A stretch of 64,000 nucleotides of DNA from Bradyrhizobium barranii subsp. barranii (GCF_017565645.3 NZ_CP086136.1:6493501-6557500); one strand, 5' to 3'. Positions 7,276 through 16,774 are shown, numbered from the stretch's first letter. Numbers and translations are program-made. Notes: generated from the letters alone by a model not told the origin.

Positions 7276-7332
7276 CCGCTCCCGCGTGCCCAGGCCGTTA
7301 CCGCGTGCCCGGGCCGCTACCGCGTGCCCGTC
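7276..7332. repeat. Three imperfect 19-bp tandem repeats
   Basis: Units CCGCTCCCGCGTGCCCAGG, CCGTTACCGCGTGCCCGGG and CCGCTACCGCGTGCCCGTC follow each other without gaps. The third unit overlaps the stop codon and last codons of the FliN-like gene. The 7098-7275 interval to its left shows no gene. Confidence 0.75.
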
Positions 7333-7559
7333 GTGCGCGGCAGCATCTGCTTGACCTCGACCGCGATCCGGTTGCGGTCGACCAGCACGACGCCGGAGGC
7401 GACCGGCAGATTGTTGGCGAGAACCTTGACCTCGTCGGCCTCGGTTGCGTCCAGCTCGATGATGGCGCCGCGGGAAAGACGTAATACTTGATGGATCGGC
7501 ATGGTGGTCGTCCCGAGGACGACCATGAGATCCACGGTGACTTTATCGAGAGTGGGCAC
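7317..7559 (-). CDS. FliN/SpoA-domain protein (flagellar motor switch-like)
   Basis: The 80-residue product is essentially one SpoA (FliN C-terminal) domain. It runs from VTVDLMVVLGTTTMPI through the hallmark LRLSRGAIIELDATEADEV to LPVASGVVLVDRNRIAVEV. FliN is part of the C-ring switch, but stand-alone copies away from flagellar operons also exist, and no other flagellar gene is in this window. Its stop codon lies in the 19-bp tandem repeats. It is divergent from lipB. Confidence 0.75.
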   Translation of the reverse strand: MPTLDKVTVDLMVVLGTTTMPIHQVLRLSRGAIIELDATEADEVKVLANNLPVASGVVLVDRNRIAVEVKQMLPRTTGTR

Positions 7560-7641
7560 TGTCAGGACCGCCGCAACTTGGGACTTAAGCCAAAGGACTT
7601 GGCATTTGCTCCTGAGATGATCACCACGTTATGGTTAGCCA

Positions 7642-8379
7642 ATGGTTAATTCGCCTCAAAACCCCCGCCAAGACCTCGATTTGACGTCGTTTTCCGCCTC
7701 CACCGGCGAGCCCGTGGAGTGGCGGATCTCGGACGCGCCGGTGCCCTATCCGGAGGCCGTGGCCACCATGGAGGCGCGAGTCGCTCAGATCGCCGCCGGC
7801 GAGGCGCCCGAGCTGGTCTGGCTGCTCGAGCACCCCCCGCTCTACACCTCCGGCACCTCGGGCAAGGAAACCGACCTGCTCGATCCCCGCTTCCCGACCT
7901 TTGCCACCGGACGCGGCGGGCAGCTGACCTATCACGGGCCCGGCCAGCGGGTGGCCTATGTCATGCTCGACCTCAAGCGGCGCCGGCCGGACGTTCGGGC
8001 CTATGTCGCGAGCCTGGAGGAATTGATCCTGCGGACGCTCGCCGCCTTCAACGTCCGCGGCGAGCGGCGCGAGGACCGAGTCGGCGTCTGGGTGAAGCGC
8101 CCCGACAAGGGGCCCGAGCACGAGGACAAGATCGCCGCGATCGGCGTGCGGCTGAAGCGCTGGGTCTCGTTCCACGGCATCGCCATCAATGTCGAGCCGG
8201 AGCTGTCCCATTTCGCCGGCATCGTGCCCTGCGGCGTCGCCGATCCCCGCTACGGCGTCACCTCGCTGGTCGATCTCGGCCAGCTCGTGACCATGGCTGA
8301 TGTCGACGTGGCGCTGCGCCAGGCGTTCGAGGAGCTGTTCGGACCAACCCGCGCGCTGGTGGCGGAAGCGGCCGTCTAG
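7642..8379 (+). CDS. lipB: Lipoyl(octanoyl) transferase
   Basis: The enzyme transfers octanoyl from acyl carrier protein to lipoyl domains, the first step of lipoate-cofactor assembly in the cytosol. The 245-residue sequence has the family motifs [25 protein letters not shown], the catalytic Lys near residue 163 in [10 protein letters not shown], and the catalytic Cys near 197 in GIVPCGV. The start is ATG 7642. The upstream gap to the divergent FliN-like gene is 82 bp. Confidence 0.95.
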   Translation: MVNSPQNPRQDLDLTSFSASTGEPVEWRISDAPVPYPEAVATMEARVAQIAAGEAPELVWLLEHPPLYTSGTSGKETDLLDPRFPTFATGRGGQLTYHGPGQRVAYVMLDLKRRRPDVRAYVASLEELILRTLAAFNVRGERREDRVGVWVKRPDKGPEHEDKIAAIGVRLKRWVSFHGIAINVEPELSHFAGIVPCGVADPRYGVTSLVDLGQLVTMADVDVALRQAFEELFGPTRALVAEAAV

Positions 8380-8579
8380 CACTTTTTCTGTTTGAGCCCC
8401 ACCGCGCCTGTTCTCGGCCAGTCGCGGAATCGGTTACGCTTGCTTCTGGTGCCGCCCACGCCTCCCCCCTCCGCCGGGAAAGCAGACATCATGCCGGGCG
8501 AATGATCATCGGACCGACTGTTCGAGCGCCAGGCATAAGGAGGGATTGCGCTTTCTGCTCGCAATGGGAGGTTTTGACG

Positions 8580-9293
8580 ATGAGACTCTCTGCGCCGATC
8601 TATCATCTGAAGCGACGAGCCAAGCGCCTGTCGCGCGAGGAAAGCATTCCGCTCCACGACGCGCTTGACCGCATCGCTGCGACGGAAGGGTTTTCCGCCT
8701 GGAGCATGCTCGCGGCAAAGGCCGCCGCACTGACGCCCGCCAATCGCCTGTTCCCGCAATTCCGGCCGGGTGATCTGGTGCTGGTGGGCGCGCGCCCCGG
8801 TCAGGGCAAGACCCTGTTGAGCCTCGAACTCGCCGTGGAGGCCATGAAGTCGGGCCATCGCGCTGCGTTTTTCTCGCTCGAATACACCGAGAAAGACGTC
8901 TTCGACCGCTTGCGCGCGATTGGCGTGGACCCCGCGCAATTCGCTGACATGTTCGAGATCGACTGCTCCGACGCCATCAGCGCCGACTACGTCGTCAAGC
9001 AGATGGCCGCGGCGCCTCGTGGCACGGTCGTGGTGATCGACTATCTGCAATTGCTCGACCAGAGGCGGGAAAATCCAGATCTCGCTGTTCAGGTGCGCGC
9101 ACTAAAATCCTTCGCGCGCGACGCGGGGCTGATCGTCGTCTTCATCTCGCAGATCGATCGATCCTATGATCCTTCGGTCAAGCCGTGCCCAGACCTCGAC
9201 GATATCAGGCTGCCGAACCCGCTGGACCTCAAGCTGTTCGACAAGACGTGCTTCATCAACAACGCCGAAGTCCAGTTCCGCGCGGCGAGCTGA
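8580..9293 (+). CDS. Small DnaB-like (RecA-fold) ATPase with an N-terminal add-on domain
   Basis: The 237-residue product starts at ATG 8580 with GGGAGG upstream. Residues 1-50 (LKRRAKRLSREE, then ALDRIAATEGFSAWSML) resemble the short helical domain found in glyoxalase-related proteins (Glyoxalase_8 type). From about residue 60 it follows the DnaB helicase C-terminal domain: Walker A GARPGQGKT at 70-78, FFSLEYTEKDV, and Walker B VVVIDYLQLL near 150, then VFISQIDRS. The DnaB N-terminal domain is missing, so it is not the replicative helicase. Its function is unknown. The 8380-8579 interval upstream shows no gene. Confidence 0.7.
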   Translation: MRLSAPIYHLKRRAKRLSREESIPLHDALDRIAATEGFSAWSMLAAKAAALTPANRLFPQFRPGDLVLVGARPGQGKTLLSLELAVEAMKSGHRAAFFSLEYTEKDVFDRLRAIGVDPAQFADMFEIDCSDAISADYVVKQMAAAPRGTVVVIDYLQLLDQRRENPDLAVQVRALKSFARDAGLIVVFISQIDRSYDPSVKPCPDLDDIRLPNPLDLKLFDKTCFINNAEVQFRAAS

Positions 9294-9338
9294 CGGCTTC
9301 AGGCCGCGGGTGAGTTTCTTCACCCGCGGCTTGTGACC

Positions 9339-9761
9339 TCACGCCGCCTGCAACGCAACTTCGAGCTTGCCGGCAATGTAGCGCCGCTCCTGGGTCAGGC
9401 CACCAAAACCGTAGGCATCGCCCTTGACCTCGTCGACATGCAGATACGTCTCGGGATGCAGCGGGCCCAAAATCTCGGCCATGCGCTTGAACATCGCGGC
9501 GAGATAGGCCGCCTTCTCGTCCTTGGTGTTGGTGCCTTCGCTGACATGGATGTCGATCCAGTAGCTGGCCAGTTTCTGCTCGGCGAGCGACTTGCCGCCG
9601 GCGAACCAGTCGCTCGCCTCGACCGATTTCACGATGATGGCGGTGACCCTGGGATCCTTGTGCAGGATTTTTGCGGTCAGCTCCGACACGGCGTTGGCGA
9701 TATCGGCTTTCAACGACGGCGACTGGCGGGAGGTGATGTAGGACACGGTGATCAGGGGCAT
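9339..9761 (-). CDS. Tautomerase-superfamily protein
   Basis: The 140-residue product begins MPLITVSY, so Met removal leaves the N-terminal Pro that acts as catalytic base in the 4-oxalocrotonate tautomerase superfamily. I therefore chose the ATG at 9761, which has GAGGAG upstream, over a start five codons earlier. It is about twice the length of minimal tautomerases. The substrate is unknown. The gene is divergent from a LysR regulator that probably controls it. Confidence 0.8.
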   Translation of the reverse strand: MPLITVSYITSRQSPSLKADIANAVSELTAKILHKDPRVTAIIVKSVEASDWFAGGKSLAEQKLASYWIDIHVSEGTNTKDEKAAYLAAMFKRMAEILGPLHPETYLHVDEVKGDAYGFGGLTQERRYIAGKLEVALQAA

Positions 9762-9833
9762 GGTGGTTCTCCTCAAGATGCAGCGCGGAGTTTGCGCGGC
9801 GTTGGTGAGAAGCTAGACCTTGCCCAGTCATTT

Positions 9834-9858
9834 TGGTATCTTATCTCTATTGATACCA
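9834..9858. promoter_or_regulatory. Probable LysR operator between tautomerase and regulator
   Basis: TGGTATC (9834-9840) and GATACCA (9852-9858) form a perfect 7-bp inverted repeat with an 11-bp spacer. It lies 17 bp before the LysR start and in the divergent promoter region, the usual position for LysR-type binding. Confidence 0.55.
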
Positions 9859-9874
9859 GTGATAACCATTCATA

Positions 9875-10726
9875 ATGACAGCCACACTCGACATAGCCAC
9901 CATCAAGGCCTTCCTGCTGGTCGCCGACCTCCAGAGTTTTACGCGTGCCGCCGAAGCGCTCGGCACGACGCAGGCCGCCGTCAGCCTGAAGCTCCAGCGG
10001 CTGGAGACATTGCTGGGAAAACGCCTCGTCGAGCGCTCGCCGCGGGCGGTCCGGCTCACCGCCGACGGCGCCGCGTTCCTCGATCGCGCCCGCGCGCTGA
10101 TGGAGGCGCATGACCGCGCGCTGTCGGGCGAAACATCGACTGCGCAATCGCTCTCGCTTGGCATCTCCGACCATGCCGCGGGCCCCGAGCTGGTGCCGCT
10201 GCTCGAACGCCTGCACGCGATGTCCTCAAGCCTCACCCTCGCCGTCACCATCGGCTTCTCGCGCGAGATGCAGGACGCTTACGACGCAGGTCAGCTCGAT
10301 GCCGTGATCGTGCGCCAGGAAGGCAGCCGCCGCGGCGGCGAAAAGCTGGCCGAAGACGAGTTCGGCTGGTTCGCGTCGCGACGCTTCACCCTGCCGAAGG
10401 GGGAGCCGCTGCCGCTCGCAACCCTCGCCCCGCCCTGCGGCGTCCGCGCCATCGCCATCCGCGCGCTCGACAAGGCCGGCATCGCTTGGCGCGAACGCTT
10501 TGTCGGCGGCGGCGTCACCGCGGTGGTCGCGGCCGCGCTTGCTGGCCTCGCGATTGCGCCGCTCGCGCGCCGGATCGCGCCTCCCGGGCTGATCGACATC
10601 GGGCCTGCACACAAGCTGCCGAAGCTTGGCAGCTCGAAGGTAATGCTGCATTCGAAGGTCAGCGATCCCGCCAAGCTCGCGGCGCTGCGTGCGGTGGCGG
10701 CGACGTTTCGGAGCGTGGCAGCCTAG
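9875..10726 (+). CDS. LysR-family transcriptional regulator
   Basis: The 283-residue product has the N-terminal winged helix-turn-helix of the family (FLLVADLQSFTRAAEALG, then TTQAAVSLKLQRLETLLG) and a C-terminal substrate-binding domain from about residue 90. It is divergent from the tautomerase gene with a palindrome between them, which is the usual arrangement of a LysR protein and its target. Its 3' end overlaps the convergent membrane-protein gene by 4 bp. Confidence 0.9.
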   Translation: MTATLDIATIKAFLLVADLQSFTRAAEALGTTQAAVSLKLQRLETLLGKRLVERSPRAVRLTADGAAFLDRARALMEAHDRALSGETSTAQSLSLGISDHAAGPELVPLLERLHAMSSSLTLAVTIGFSREMQDAYDAGQLDAVIVRQEGSRRGGEKLAEDEFGWFASRRFTLPKGEPLPLATLAPPCGVRAIAIRALDKAGIAWRERFVGGGVTAVVAAALAGLAIAPLARRIAPPGLIDIGPAHKLPKLGSSKVMLHSKVSDPAKLAALRAVAATFRSVAA

Positions 10727-11151
10727 CGCTCAGGCTGCCCCTCCTCGCCCGCATACTTGCCCGCGGCGAACCAATAGGCGATTCCCGCGAGAGCTCCGGC
10801 CAATACAAAGAGCAGCCCCAACGGATGGTTGGCCCCAACGGTGATCCGCCAAATGAATGCACCGATCGCCGCACCGGCAGGAACGTAGAACAACACAGAG
10901 CGAATGCGGAGCGCTTCCCCGAACAAGATCACGAGTGCGGCCGGCATCCCACTGAGCAGGCAGACCAGGATCAAGATCAGCGGCAAGACAAACAAGACCA
11001 AGGTGATGATACCGCCGAGGTTCTCCTCAAGACCCCGGTACGGCAGGGACAGGATCATCGCGATGACCGGCAATGCCGCCAATGTCGTCGCTGCCGTCAA
11101 GCATCCCCGAAACCAACCGTTCACCACGCGCGGGCAGGTCTCGCAAGCCAT
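10723..11151 (-). CDS. Hypothetical membrane protein
   Basis: The 142-residue product has about four hydrophobic segments (for example TLAALPVIAMILSLPY, GIITLVLFVLPLILILVC and LLFVLAGALAGIAYWFA). Its start is only 9 bp after the upstream SDR gene and uses a GAGG that overlaps that gene's stop, so it is probably the last gene of the 13833-10723 operon. No family is recognised. Confidence 0.65.
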   Translation of the reverse strand: MACETCPRVVNGWFRGCLTAATTLAALPVIAMILSLPYRGLEENLGGIITLVLFVLPLILILVCLLSGMPAALVILFGEALRIRSVLFYVPAGAAIGAFIWRITVGANHPLGLLFVLAGALAGIAYWFAAGKYAGEEGQPER

Positions 11152-11160
11152 GACATCACC

Positions 11161-12597
11161 TCACAGGATCGCCTCGAACGCGCTGCGCAGCGTCTCGTGC
11201 CGAAAGACAAACCCGCGGCTCAGCGCCTTGTTCGGCAGCACGCGCTGGCCGCCGAGCAGGAGTTCGTCGGCAAAGCCGCCGCCGATCCGGCGCAACAGGC
11301 CGCCGGGGATACGAAACACCGCGGGCCGGTGCAGGCGGCGGCCGAGCTCTTCGGTGAATTTTGCGTTGGTGACGGGGATCGGCGCGGTGGCGTTGACGGG
11401 CCCAGTGAGATCGGGCGTCGCCATCACATAGGCAATCAGCCGGATCAGATCGTCGCGCTCGATCCAGGACATCCACTGCCGCCCGGTGCCGATCGGACCG
11501 CCAAGGCCGAACTCGAACGGCGTCAGCATGCGCGTGATGAAGCCGCCTTCGGTGCCCAGCACGAGGCCAATGCGCAGACAGACCACGCGGACGCCGAGCT
11601 CTTCCGCCGGCCGCGCCGCTTTTTCCCACGCCGCGCAGAGCTCGTGGCTGAAGCAGGCGTGAGACTTCGCCGATTCCGTCAACACCTGGTCGGCCCACAG
11701 GCCGTACCAGCCGATCGCGGAGCCACTGACGAGGATCTCCGGCTTGCGCTCGAGCCGCGCGATCAGTTTGACGACCTCACCGGTCATGTCGATGCGGGAG
11801 CCGAGAATTTTCGCGCGCTTCGCCGCGGTCCAGAGGCCGTTGCCGATCGGCTCGCCGGCGAGATTCACGATGGCGTCGATTGACGTGTCCGCGGCGAGCT
11901 GATCGAGGCTGGTGATCAGCGTGACCGGCGGCGGCAGAATCTCGGCTTTCGCAGGGTTACGGATCAGCGCGATGACGTCGTGCCCTGCCCCGCTGAGGCT
12001 CGCGGCAAGGCGGCTGCCGATGAAGCCGGTGGCGCCAGTGATCAGCACGGTCTTGCGGCCGGGGAGCTTCTCGACGAGCCCGTGCGCGGGCACGCTTCGC
12101 ATGCGGCCGAGCCGGCGCATCGCGGCAAAGTCCCTGACGCCGCAGAGCGCTGCACCGACTGCGCAGGCAGTGGCGGCGATGCTGAGCAGGCCCTGATACA
12201 CGACACTCACGCCGAACGGCTGCATCGCCCATTCGATCAGCACCGGCAGCAGCAGCACCAGGATGGCGCCATAGTTGATCGCGAGCAGCGTGTGGTTGAT
12301 CCGCTCACTCGGCGGCAGCTTTCGGCTCAGATCTTCCTCGACGAAATCCATCAGCGTGATGACGATCTCGGCGACCAGCACCGCGACGATCAGGATCGCC
12401 AGCACGCCGTAAACCTCCAACCAGCCGAGCAGCAGGAACAGAAGCGCATAGAGCATGTTGCGGATACCGTGCAGCTTCAATTCGAAGCGCTGCGACGGGC
12501 GCCAGGCCAGGCGCTCGGTGAATTCGTGGTGATAGAAGGTATCGAATACGCCCATCACGACCTGGATGGCGATGAGGGTCCACAACAGCGGCGTCAT
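11161..12597 (-). CDS. TIGR01777-type SDR oxidoreductase with N-terminal membrane domain
   Basis: The 478-residue product has two parts. Residues 1-~165 carry four or five membrane segments, starting TPLLWTLIAIQVVMGVFDTF. Residues ~178-478 form an atypical short-chain dehydrogenase with the nucleotide motif VLITGATGFIGSRLA, the NLAGEPIGNGLW phrase and a DUF1731-type C-terminus (VFRHETLRSAF). This matches the YfcH/SDR39U1 group, whose substrate is unknown, fused to a membrane domain. It overlaps the DUF4166 gene by 4 bp in the same operon. Confidence 0.8.
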   Translation of the reverse strand: MTPLLWTLIAIQVVMGVFDTFYHHEFTERLAWRPSQRFELKLHGIRNMLYALLFLLLGWLEVYGVLAILIVAVLVAEIVITLMDFVEEDLSRKLPPSERINHTLLAINYGAILVLLLPVLIEWAMQPFGVSVVYQGLLSIAATACAVGAALCGVRDFAAMRRLGRMRSVPAHGLVEKLPGRKTVLITGATGFIGSRLAASLSGAGHDVIALIRNPAKAEILPPPVTLITSLDQLAADTSIDAIVNLAGEPIGNGLWTAAKRAKILGSRIDMTGEVVKLIARLERKPEILVSGSAIGWYGLWADQVLTESAKSHACFSHELCAAWEKAARPAEELGVRVVCLRIGLVLGTEGGFITRMLTPFEFGLGGPIGTGRQWMSWIERDDLIRLIAYVMATPDLTGPVNATAPIPVTNAKFTEELGRRLHRPAVFRIPGGLLRRIGGGFADELLLGGQRVLPNKALSRGFVFRHETLRSAFEAIL

Positions 12598-13259
12598 GAT
12601 ACGGCCTCCCTGAATACGGCGGACTGATGGATCAGCGCGCCGTAACGCGGGTGAGTGACATCGAGGGTGAAACGAAAGGCGCCTTCGCCGAGATCGCTAT
12701 GCGTCACCGTGAGATCGCCGGGCGTGAGCCATTGCGGCAGCGGGATCCACAAGCGTCCAAGCTGGAGTCCGTAACCGGCACTCCGGAAGGTCAGCGCCTG
12801 ATCCTCGACAGCGATGCGGAGCGCCATCGAGACGCCGAAGCCGACATACTCTTCGAGCCCGGTCGGACCGGCGAAACGCTTGGCGGAATGAATCACTTGC
12901 GGAAAGCCGCGCTTGCGCGCGCAGATGCGGGTCCAGGTCTGGCCGCCGGTCGCGACGTCCTCGGTGACAGTCACGATCATGGGGACACCGGTGTCGCGGC
13001 CGGTCGGCAGCGGTCCGCCGATCAGGCGGGCGGCTTGCGCGAACCACCAGCCGATGTCGCTGAAGCTGATTTCGTCGACGACGCCGACATAGACGACACT
13101 GTCGCCGTCAGCGACGCGTTTTGAAAAGCGCCGCCAGGTCGCGAGCGGCAGCCGGCCCCAATCCTCGTCCGACAGCAACGCGCGGAAGCGGCGGTCGTCG
13201 AGTAGTTTGACGTGAACGGAGGGAGATGCGCTGGAGCCTGATAATCGAGCCGACGTCAT
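12594..13259 (-). CDS. DUF4166 domain protein
   Basis: The 221-residue product from ATG 13259 (GAGGAGGG upstream) resembles the DUF4166 family. It has a short N-terminal segment, then FRALLSDEDWGRLP, a central RICARKRGFPQVIHSAKRF, and a C-terminal strand-rich part ending GALIHQSAVFREA. The frame is open further upstream, but the ribosome-binding site supports the internal start. It lies between the GbsR-like regulator (16 bp upstream) and the SDR gene (4-bp overlap). DUF4166 genes next to SDR genes are common. The function is not known. Confidence 0.75.
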   Translation of the reverse strand: MTSARLSGSSASPSVHVKLLDDRRFRALLSDEDWGRLPLATWRRFSKRVADGDSVVYVGVVDEISFSDIGWWFAQAARLIGGPLPTGRDTGVPMIVTVTEDVATGGQTWTRICARKRGFPQVIHSAKRFAGPTGLEEYVGFGVSMALRIAVEDQALTFRSAGYGLQLGRLWIPLPQWLTPGDLTVTHSDLGEGAFRFTLDVTHPRYGALIHQSAVFREAVS

Positions 13260-13275
13260 CGCACCCTCCTCAACG

Positions 13276-13833
13276 CTATTTGGCCTTGCCCAGCGGCAGC
13301 AGGTTGGCGATCTTCTCGCCAAGCCGCATCAGAGCGACCAGCCGCGGCCGCGGCACCTTCAGCATCTGCATGAACCAGTGGTCGGCGAGCTCGGTGAAGG
13401 CGAGCATCTCCTTCAGCCGTTTGGCTGCGACCGGATTGATGGTCGGATCGTCCGCGGCATCGGACACGCAGGCCCGGAGCGCCGTGATCGCCGGATCGAG
13501 CTCCCGCTCCTTGCGCCGTGCCGCGATTCTCGCGGCGACCTCCCAGATGTCCGTCTCGGCCTCGTAATGGTCGCGGCGGTCACCGAGGATCGGCACCCGC
13601 CGGATCAGGTTCCAGGCGAGCAGCTCCTTCAGCGAGTTGGAGACGTTGGAGCGCGCCATGCCGAGCGTGTCGGCGATGTCCTCGGCCGTTATCGGCGCCT
13701 CGGCGAGATAGAGCAGCCCGTGGATCTGGCTGACCGAGCGGTTGACGCCCCACCCGTCCCCCATGTCGCCCCAATGCAGGATGAAGCGCTCGACGGCGGC
13801 AGGCAGTTTCTTCTTTCCGGTTATTTCTGTCAT
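13276..13833 (-). CDS. GbsR/MarR-family transcriptional regulator
   Basis: The 185-residue product has a winged helix at about residues 35-95 (QIHGLLYLAEAPITAEDIA, then LGMARSNVSNSLKELLAW) with the length and C-terminal helices of the GbsR branch of MarR regulators. It is the first gene of a four-gene operon. Its own start codon lies inside a perfect 20-bp palindrome, so autoregulation is likely. The ligand is unknown. Confidence 0.85.
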   Translation of the reverse strand: MTEITGKKKLPAAVERFILHWGDMGDGWGVNRSVSQIHGLLYLAEAPITAEDIADTLGMARSNVSNSLKELLAWNLIRRVPILGDRRDHYEAETDIWEVAARIAARRKERELDPAITALRACVSDAADDPTINPVAAKRLKEMLAFTELADHWFMQMLKVPRPRLVALMRLGEKIANLLPLGKAK

Positions 13834-13842
13834 AACAGAAAT
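13823..13842. promoter_or_regulatory. Palindromic operator over the start codon of the GbsR-like gene
   Basis: ATTTCTGT and ACAGAAAT form perfect 8-bp arms around CATA, whose CAT is the start codon of the regulator on the minus strand. A dimeric regulator bound here would block its own transcription or translation start. Confidence 0.6.
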
Positions 13843-13984
13843 ATCTGACGAACGCGACTGATTGTCAAGAGCGCTCGGCGGCTTACGTCCTGTATACCGT
13901 CCGTCGTATTTGCCTAAAAACGGCCCAGAGAACGGGAACCAAACGTCCTTCCGGGCGTTTGCCCCGGTTCCAGGCGGGTTGAGA

Positions 13985-15505
13985 ATGACGACAAAGTCCA
14001 GTCAACAGAGAGACTTGTTCGAAAGCGAGCGCAGTTTTCGGCTGTTGGTGGAAGGAGTCGCGGACTACGCGCTCTACATGCTCGATCCCACCGGGATCAT
14101 CACGAGCTGGAACATCGGCGGCGAGCGGATCAAGGGCTATTCGCCCGAAGAGATCGTCGGCCAGCATTTCTCGCGCTTCTACACCGAGACCGACCGCGCC
14201 AACGGCAAGCCCGCGCGTGCCCTCGGCATCGCGCGGGACCATGGCCGCTACGAGGAGGAAGGCTGGCGCGTTCGTAAGGATGGCACATTCTTCTGGGCGA
14301 GCGTCATCATCGATCCGATCTACGAGCACGGCAGCCTGGTCGGCTTCGCCAAGATCACCCGCGACATCACCGAGCGGCGCAATTCGCAGCTCAAGCTCGA
14401 AGCGATGCAGAGGCAGCTTGCCGAGTCGCAGAAGTTCGATGCGCTCGGGCAGCTCACCGGCGGCGTCGCGCACGATTTCAACAATCTCCTGATGATCATC
14501 AGCGGCAGCCTTCACATCCTCAAGAAGCGCGATGAGGACGACGCCAAGATTCAGCGCGCGATGTCCGCGATCGAGACCGCAACCAAGCGCGGCGCCGCAC
14601 TGACCGCCCAGCTCCTGACCTTCGCGCGGCGGCAGAGCGTCAATCCCCAAGCGATCCGCTTCGGCGACCGCATCGAGGCGATCCGCGAAGTGCTTCACGC
14701 CGGCGTCGGGAGCGCCGTTCGTCTCGCCTTCGACATCGACCGCGAGGTCTGGTCGGTCAAGGCTGATGTCTCCGAGCTCGAGACGGGGCTGCTCAATCTC
14801 GTCATCAACGCTCGCGATGCCATGCCCGACGGCGGTACCGTGACGGTCGGCGCACGCAACGTCGTCCTGGATGATCCGCTCTACCGCGGGGAGTTCGTCG
14901 CCATCACCGTCGCCGATACCGGGCTTGGCATCCCCTCCGACGTCGTCAACAAGATCTTCGAACCGTTCTTCACGACCAAACCCGTCGGAAAAGGCACCGG
15001 CCTCGGCCTGTCGCAGGTGCACGGCTTCGCTCATCAGGCGGGCGGCACGGTCAGGGTCGCAAGCGAGCTCGGCAAGGGCACGACCTTCACCATCCTGCTG
15101 CCGCGCGAAACCGCGACCGCACCAATCGATATCCCTGAAGCAGTGCCGGTTCCCGGTAGCGGCACCGTGCTGCTGGTCGAGGACAATCCCGACGTCGCGC
15201 TCGTCAGCATCGGATTGCTGGAGCAGCTCGGCTATCGCGTGCACCGGGTTGCCGACGCCGAGTCCGCCTTGCGCGAGCTCGAGAAGAACGGCGTCGACTT
15301 CGTGTTCACCGACATCGTGATGCCCGGCAAGATGGACGGGCTCGGTCTCGCCCATCATCTGCGCCAGATCCACCCTGGCCTGCCGATCCTGCTCGCCACC
15401 GGCTACAGCGAAGCCGCCGCCGATGTCCGCGGCGACTTCCCGATCCTGCGCAAGCCCTACGAGATTCACGAGCTGAGCGAGGCGATCTCGAAGCTGCCGC
15501 GGTGA
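13985..15505 (+). CDS. Hybrid sensor histidine kinase (PAS-HisKA-HATPase-REC)
   Basis: The 506-residue soluble kinase starts at ATG 13985. The PAS domain covers about residues 15-130 ([20 protein letters not shown]). The phospho-accepting His is near 163 in [11 protein letters not shown]. The ATPase has N-box [14 protein letters not shown], then DTGLGIP and GTGLGLSQV. The C-terminal receiver starts near 394 (VLLVEDNPD) with its phosphorylated Asp near 441 in TDIVMPG. No membrane segment is visible. It is the same architecture as the kinase at 20.4 kb. No output regulator is adjacent. Confidence 0.9.
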   Translation: MTTKSSQQRDLFESERSFRLLVEGVADYALYMLDPTGIITSWNIGGERIKGYSPEEIVGQHFSRFYTETDRANGKPARALGIARDHGRYEEEGWRVRKDGTFFWASVIIDPIYEHGSLVGFAKITRDITERRNSQLKLEAMQRQLAESQKFDALGQLTGGVAHDFNNLLMIISGSLHILKKRDEDDAKIQRAMSAIETATKRGAALTAQLLTFARRQSVNPQAIRFGDRIEAIREVLHAGVGSAVRLAFDIDREVWSVKADVSELETGLLNLVINARDAMPDGGTVTVGARNVVLDDPLYRGEFVAITVADTGLGIPSDVVNKIFEPFFTTKPVGKGTGLGLSQVHGFAHQAGGTVRVASELGKGTTFTILLPRETATAPIDIPEAVPVPGSGTVLLVEDNPDVALVSIGLLEQLGYRVHRVADAESALRELEKNGVDFVFTDIVMPGKMDGLGLAHHLRQIHPGLPILLATGYSEAAADVRGDFPILRKPYEIHELSEAISKLPR

Positions 15506-15572
15506 TTTTTCACCTCTCTCCGTAAGAACGGGGCGAGGGAGCGCACCGCCCGCGCGGAAAGAGAATCCGCTC

Positions 15573-15872
15573 TCACACCGTCGGCAACACCGAAAACGCT
15601 TCCCCTGCCCTCCGCAGGTTCAGCTCATCCGCACCGGCCGTCTCGCTGGTGACGCTGTCCACGCGCGAGGACGGCGGGCCGTGGCGGCACAGCGCGACCA
15701 TATCGGCGACATGCTTCGGTGTGCCTGCGAACAGCGCTTCCACGCTGCCGTCGCGGCGGTTGCGAACCCAGCCCTCGAGGCCACTCGTTGTCGCCTGGTA
15801 CTCGACCCAGGCCCTGTAGCCGACGCCCTGCACGCGGCCGCGGATCATGACCTGGAGGATCGCCCGGCTCAT
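15573..15872 (-). CDS. acyP: Acylphosphatase
   Basis: The 99-residue product hydrolyses acyl phosphates. It carries both family signatures: [13 protein letters not shown] with the phosphate-binding Arg, and [15 protein letters not shown] with the catalytic Asn. Its start overlaps the stop of the upstream PEP-mutase-family gene by 4 bp, so the two are co-transcribed. Confidence 0.92.
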   Translation of the reverse strand: MSRAILQVMIRGRVQGVGYRAWVEYQATTSGLEGWVRNRRDGSVEALFAGTPKHVADMVALCRHGPPSSRVDSVTSETAGADELNLRRAGEAFSVLPTV

Positions 15873-16735
15873 TTTTTCAGCCCGAGAAGATCGGCGCTGC
15901 GCGCCTTGACGTCGGCCTCGCGCATGACGCGGCTGGTCAGGTCCGGCGATGGGAGGCCCTTGAGGTTCTTCGGCGGCGTGCCCTCGCGCAACGCTTTCTG
16001 CGTCTCGTAGACGGCCTGCATGGCAGCCGCGATCGGCGCGTGGCCCTGAAGCGCGATGCGGACGCGCTGGCTCGCGAGATAGTCGATCGCGTTCAACTCG
16101 TCCGGCGCACCGCCGAGCACGATCGGCAGGCGCGTAGCGGCGACGATCGCCTCGAGCTCGGCGCGCGATTTGATGCCGGTGAAGAACAGCGCGTCGACGC
16201 CGGTCGCCTCATAGGCCCTGGCCCGGCGGATCGCATCCTCGATCGAGGTGACCGAGGCAGCTCCAGTGCGGCCCATGATGACGAGCGAGGGATCGCCGCG
16301 GCCATCCAGCGCCGCCTTCATTTTGGCGACGCCTTCTTCCAGCGAGATCAGCTGTGTCTTGGCCTCGCCAAAGGCGGCCGGCAGCAGCGTGTCCTCGATG
16401 GTGAGGCCGGCGGCGCCAGCGGTCTCCAGCTCTTGCACCGTGCGGCGCACGTTGAGCGCATTGCCATAGCCGTGATCGGCATCGACCAGCACCGGCAGCG
16501 GCGCCGCGCGCGACATCCGCCGCATCTGCTCGGCAAGTTCGGTGAGTGTGATCAGCGTGACATCGGGGTCGCCGAGCACCGCGAGCGAGGCCACCGAGCC
16601 GCCGAACATGCCGAGCGGAAAGCCGAGATCCTCGGTGATACGGATGGAGATCGCGTCATAGACCGAGCCGGGATGAACGCAGGCCGAGCCCGTCAGGATC
16701 GAACGCAGTTTTTCGCGGCGGGAACGAAAGGCCAT
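15869..16735 (-). CDS. Isocitrate lyase/PEP mutase family, oxaloacetate decarboxylase type
   Basis: The 288-residue product is an alpha/beta-barrel enzyme with the superfamily motifs [23 protein letters not shown] (metal-binding acidic residues) and [10 protein letters not shown]. The Cys of true lyases (KKCGH) is absent. This fits the Mg-dependent oxaloacetate decarboxylase subgroup, which makes pyruvate and CO2, but related activities cannot be excluded. It heads a two-gene operon with acylphosphatase. Confidence 0.75.
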   Translation of the reverse strand: MAFRSRREKLRSILTGSACVHPGSVYDAISIRITEDLGFPLGMFGGSVASLAVLGDPDVTLITLTELAEQMRRMSRAAPLPVLVDADHGYGNALNVRRTVQELETAGAAGLTIEDTLLPAAFGEAKTQLISLEEGVAKMKAALDGRGDPSLVIMGRTGAASVTSIEDAIRRARAYEATGVDALFFTGIKSRAELEAIVAATRLPIVLGGAPDELNAIDYLASQRVRIALQGHAPIAAAMQAVYETQKALREGTPPKNLKGLPSPDLTSRVMREADVKARSADLLGLKK

Positions 16736-16774
16736 GGTGCCCTCTCAACTGTTGCGACGCAGCCGCAACATACT

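Noticed and set aside
13883-15469. Minus-strand frame of 528 codons
   Set aside because: It is the antisense of the PAS hybrid kinase at 13985-15505.
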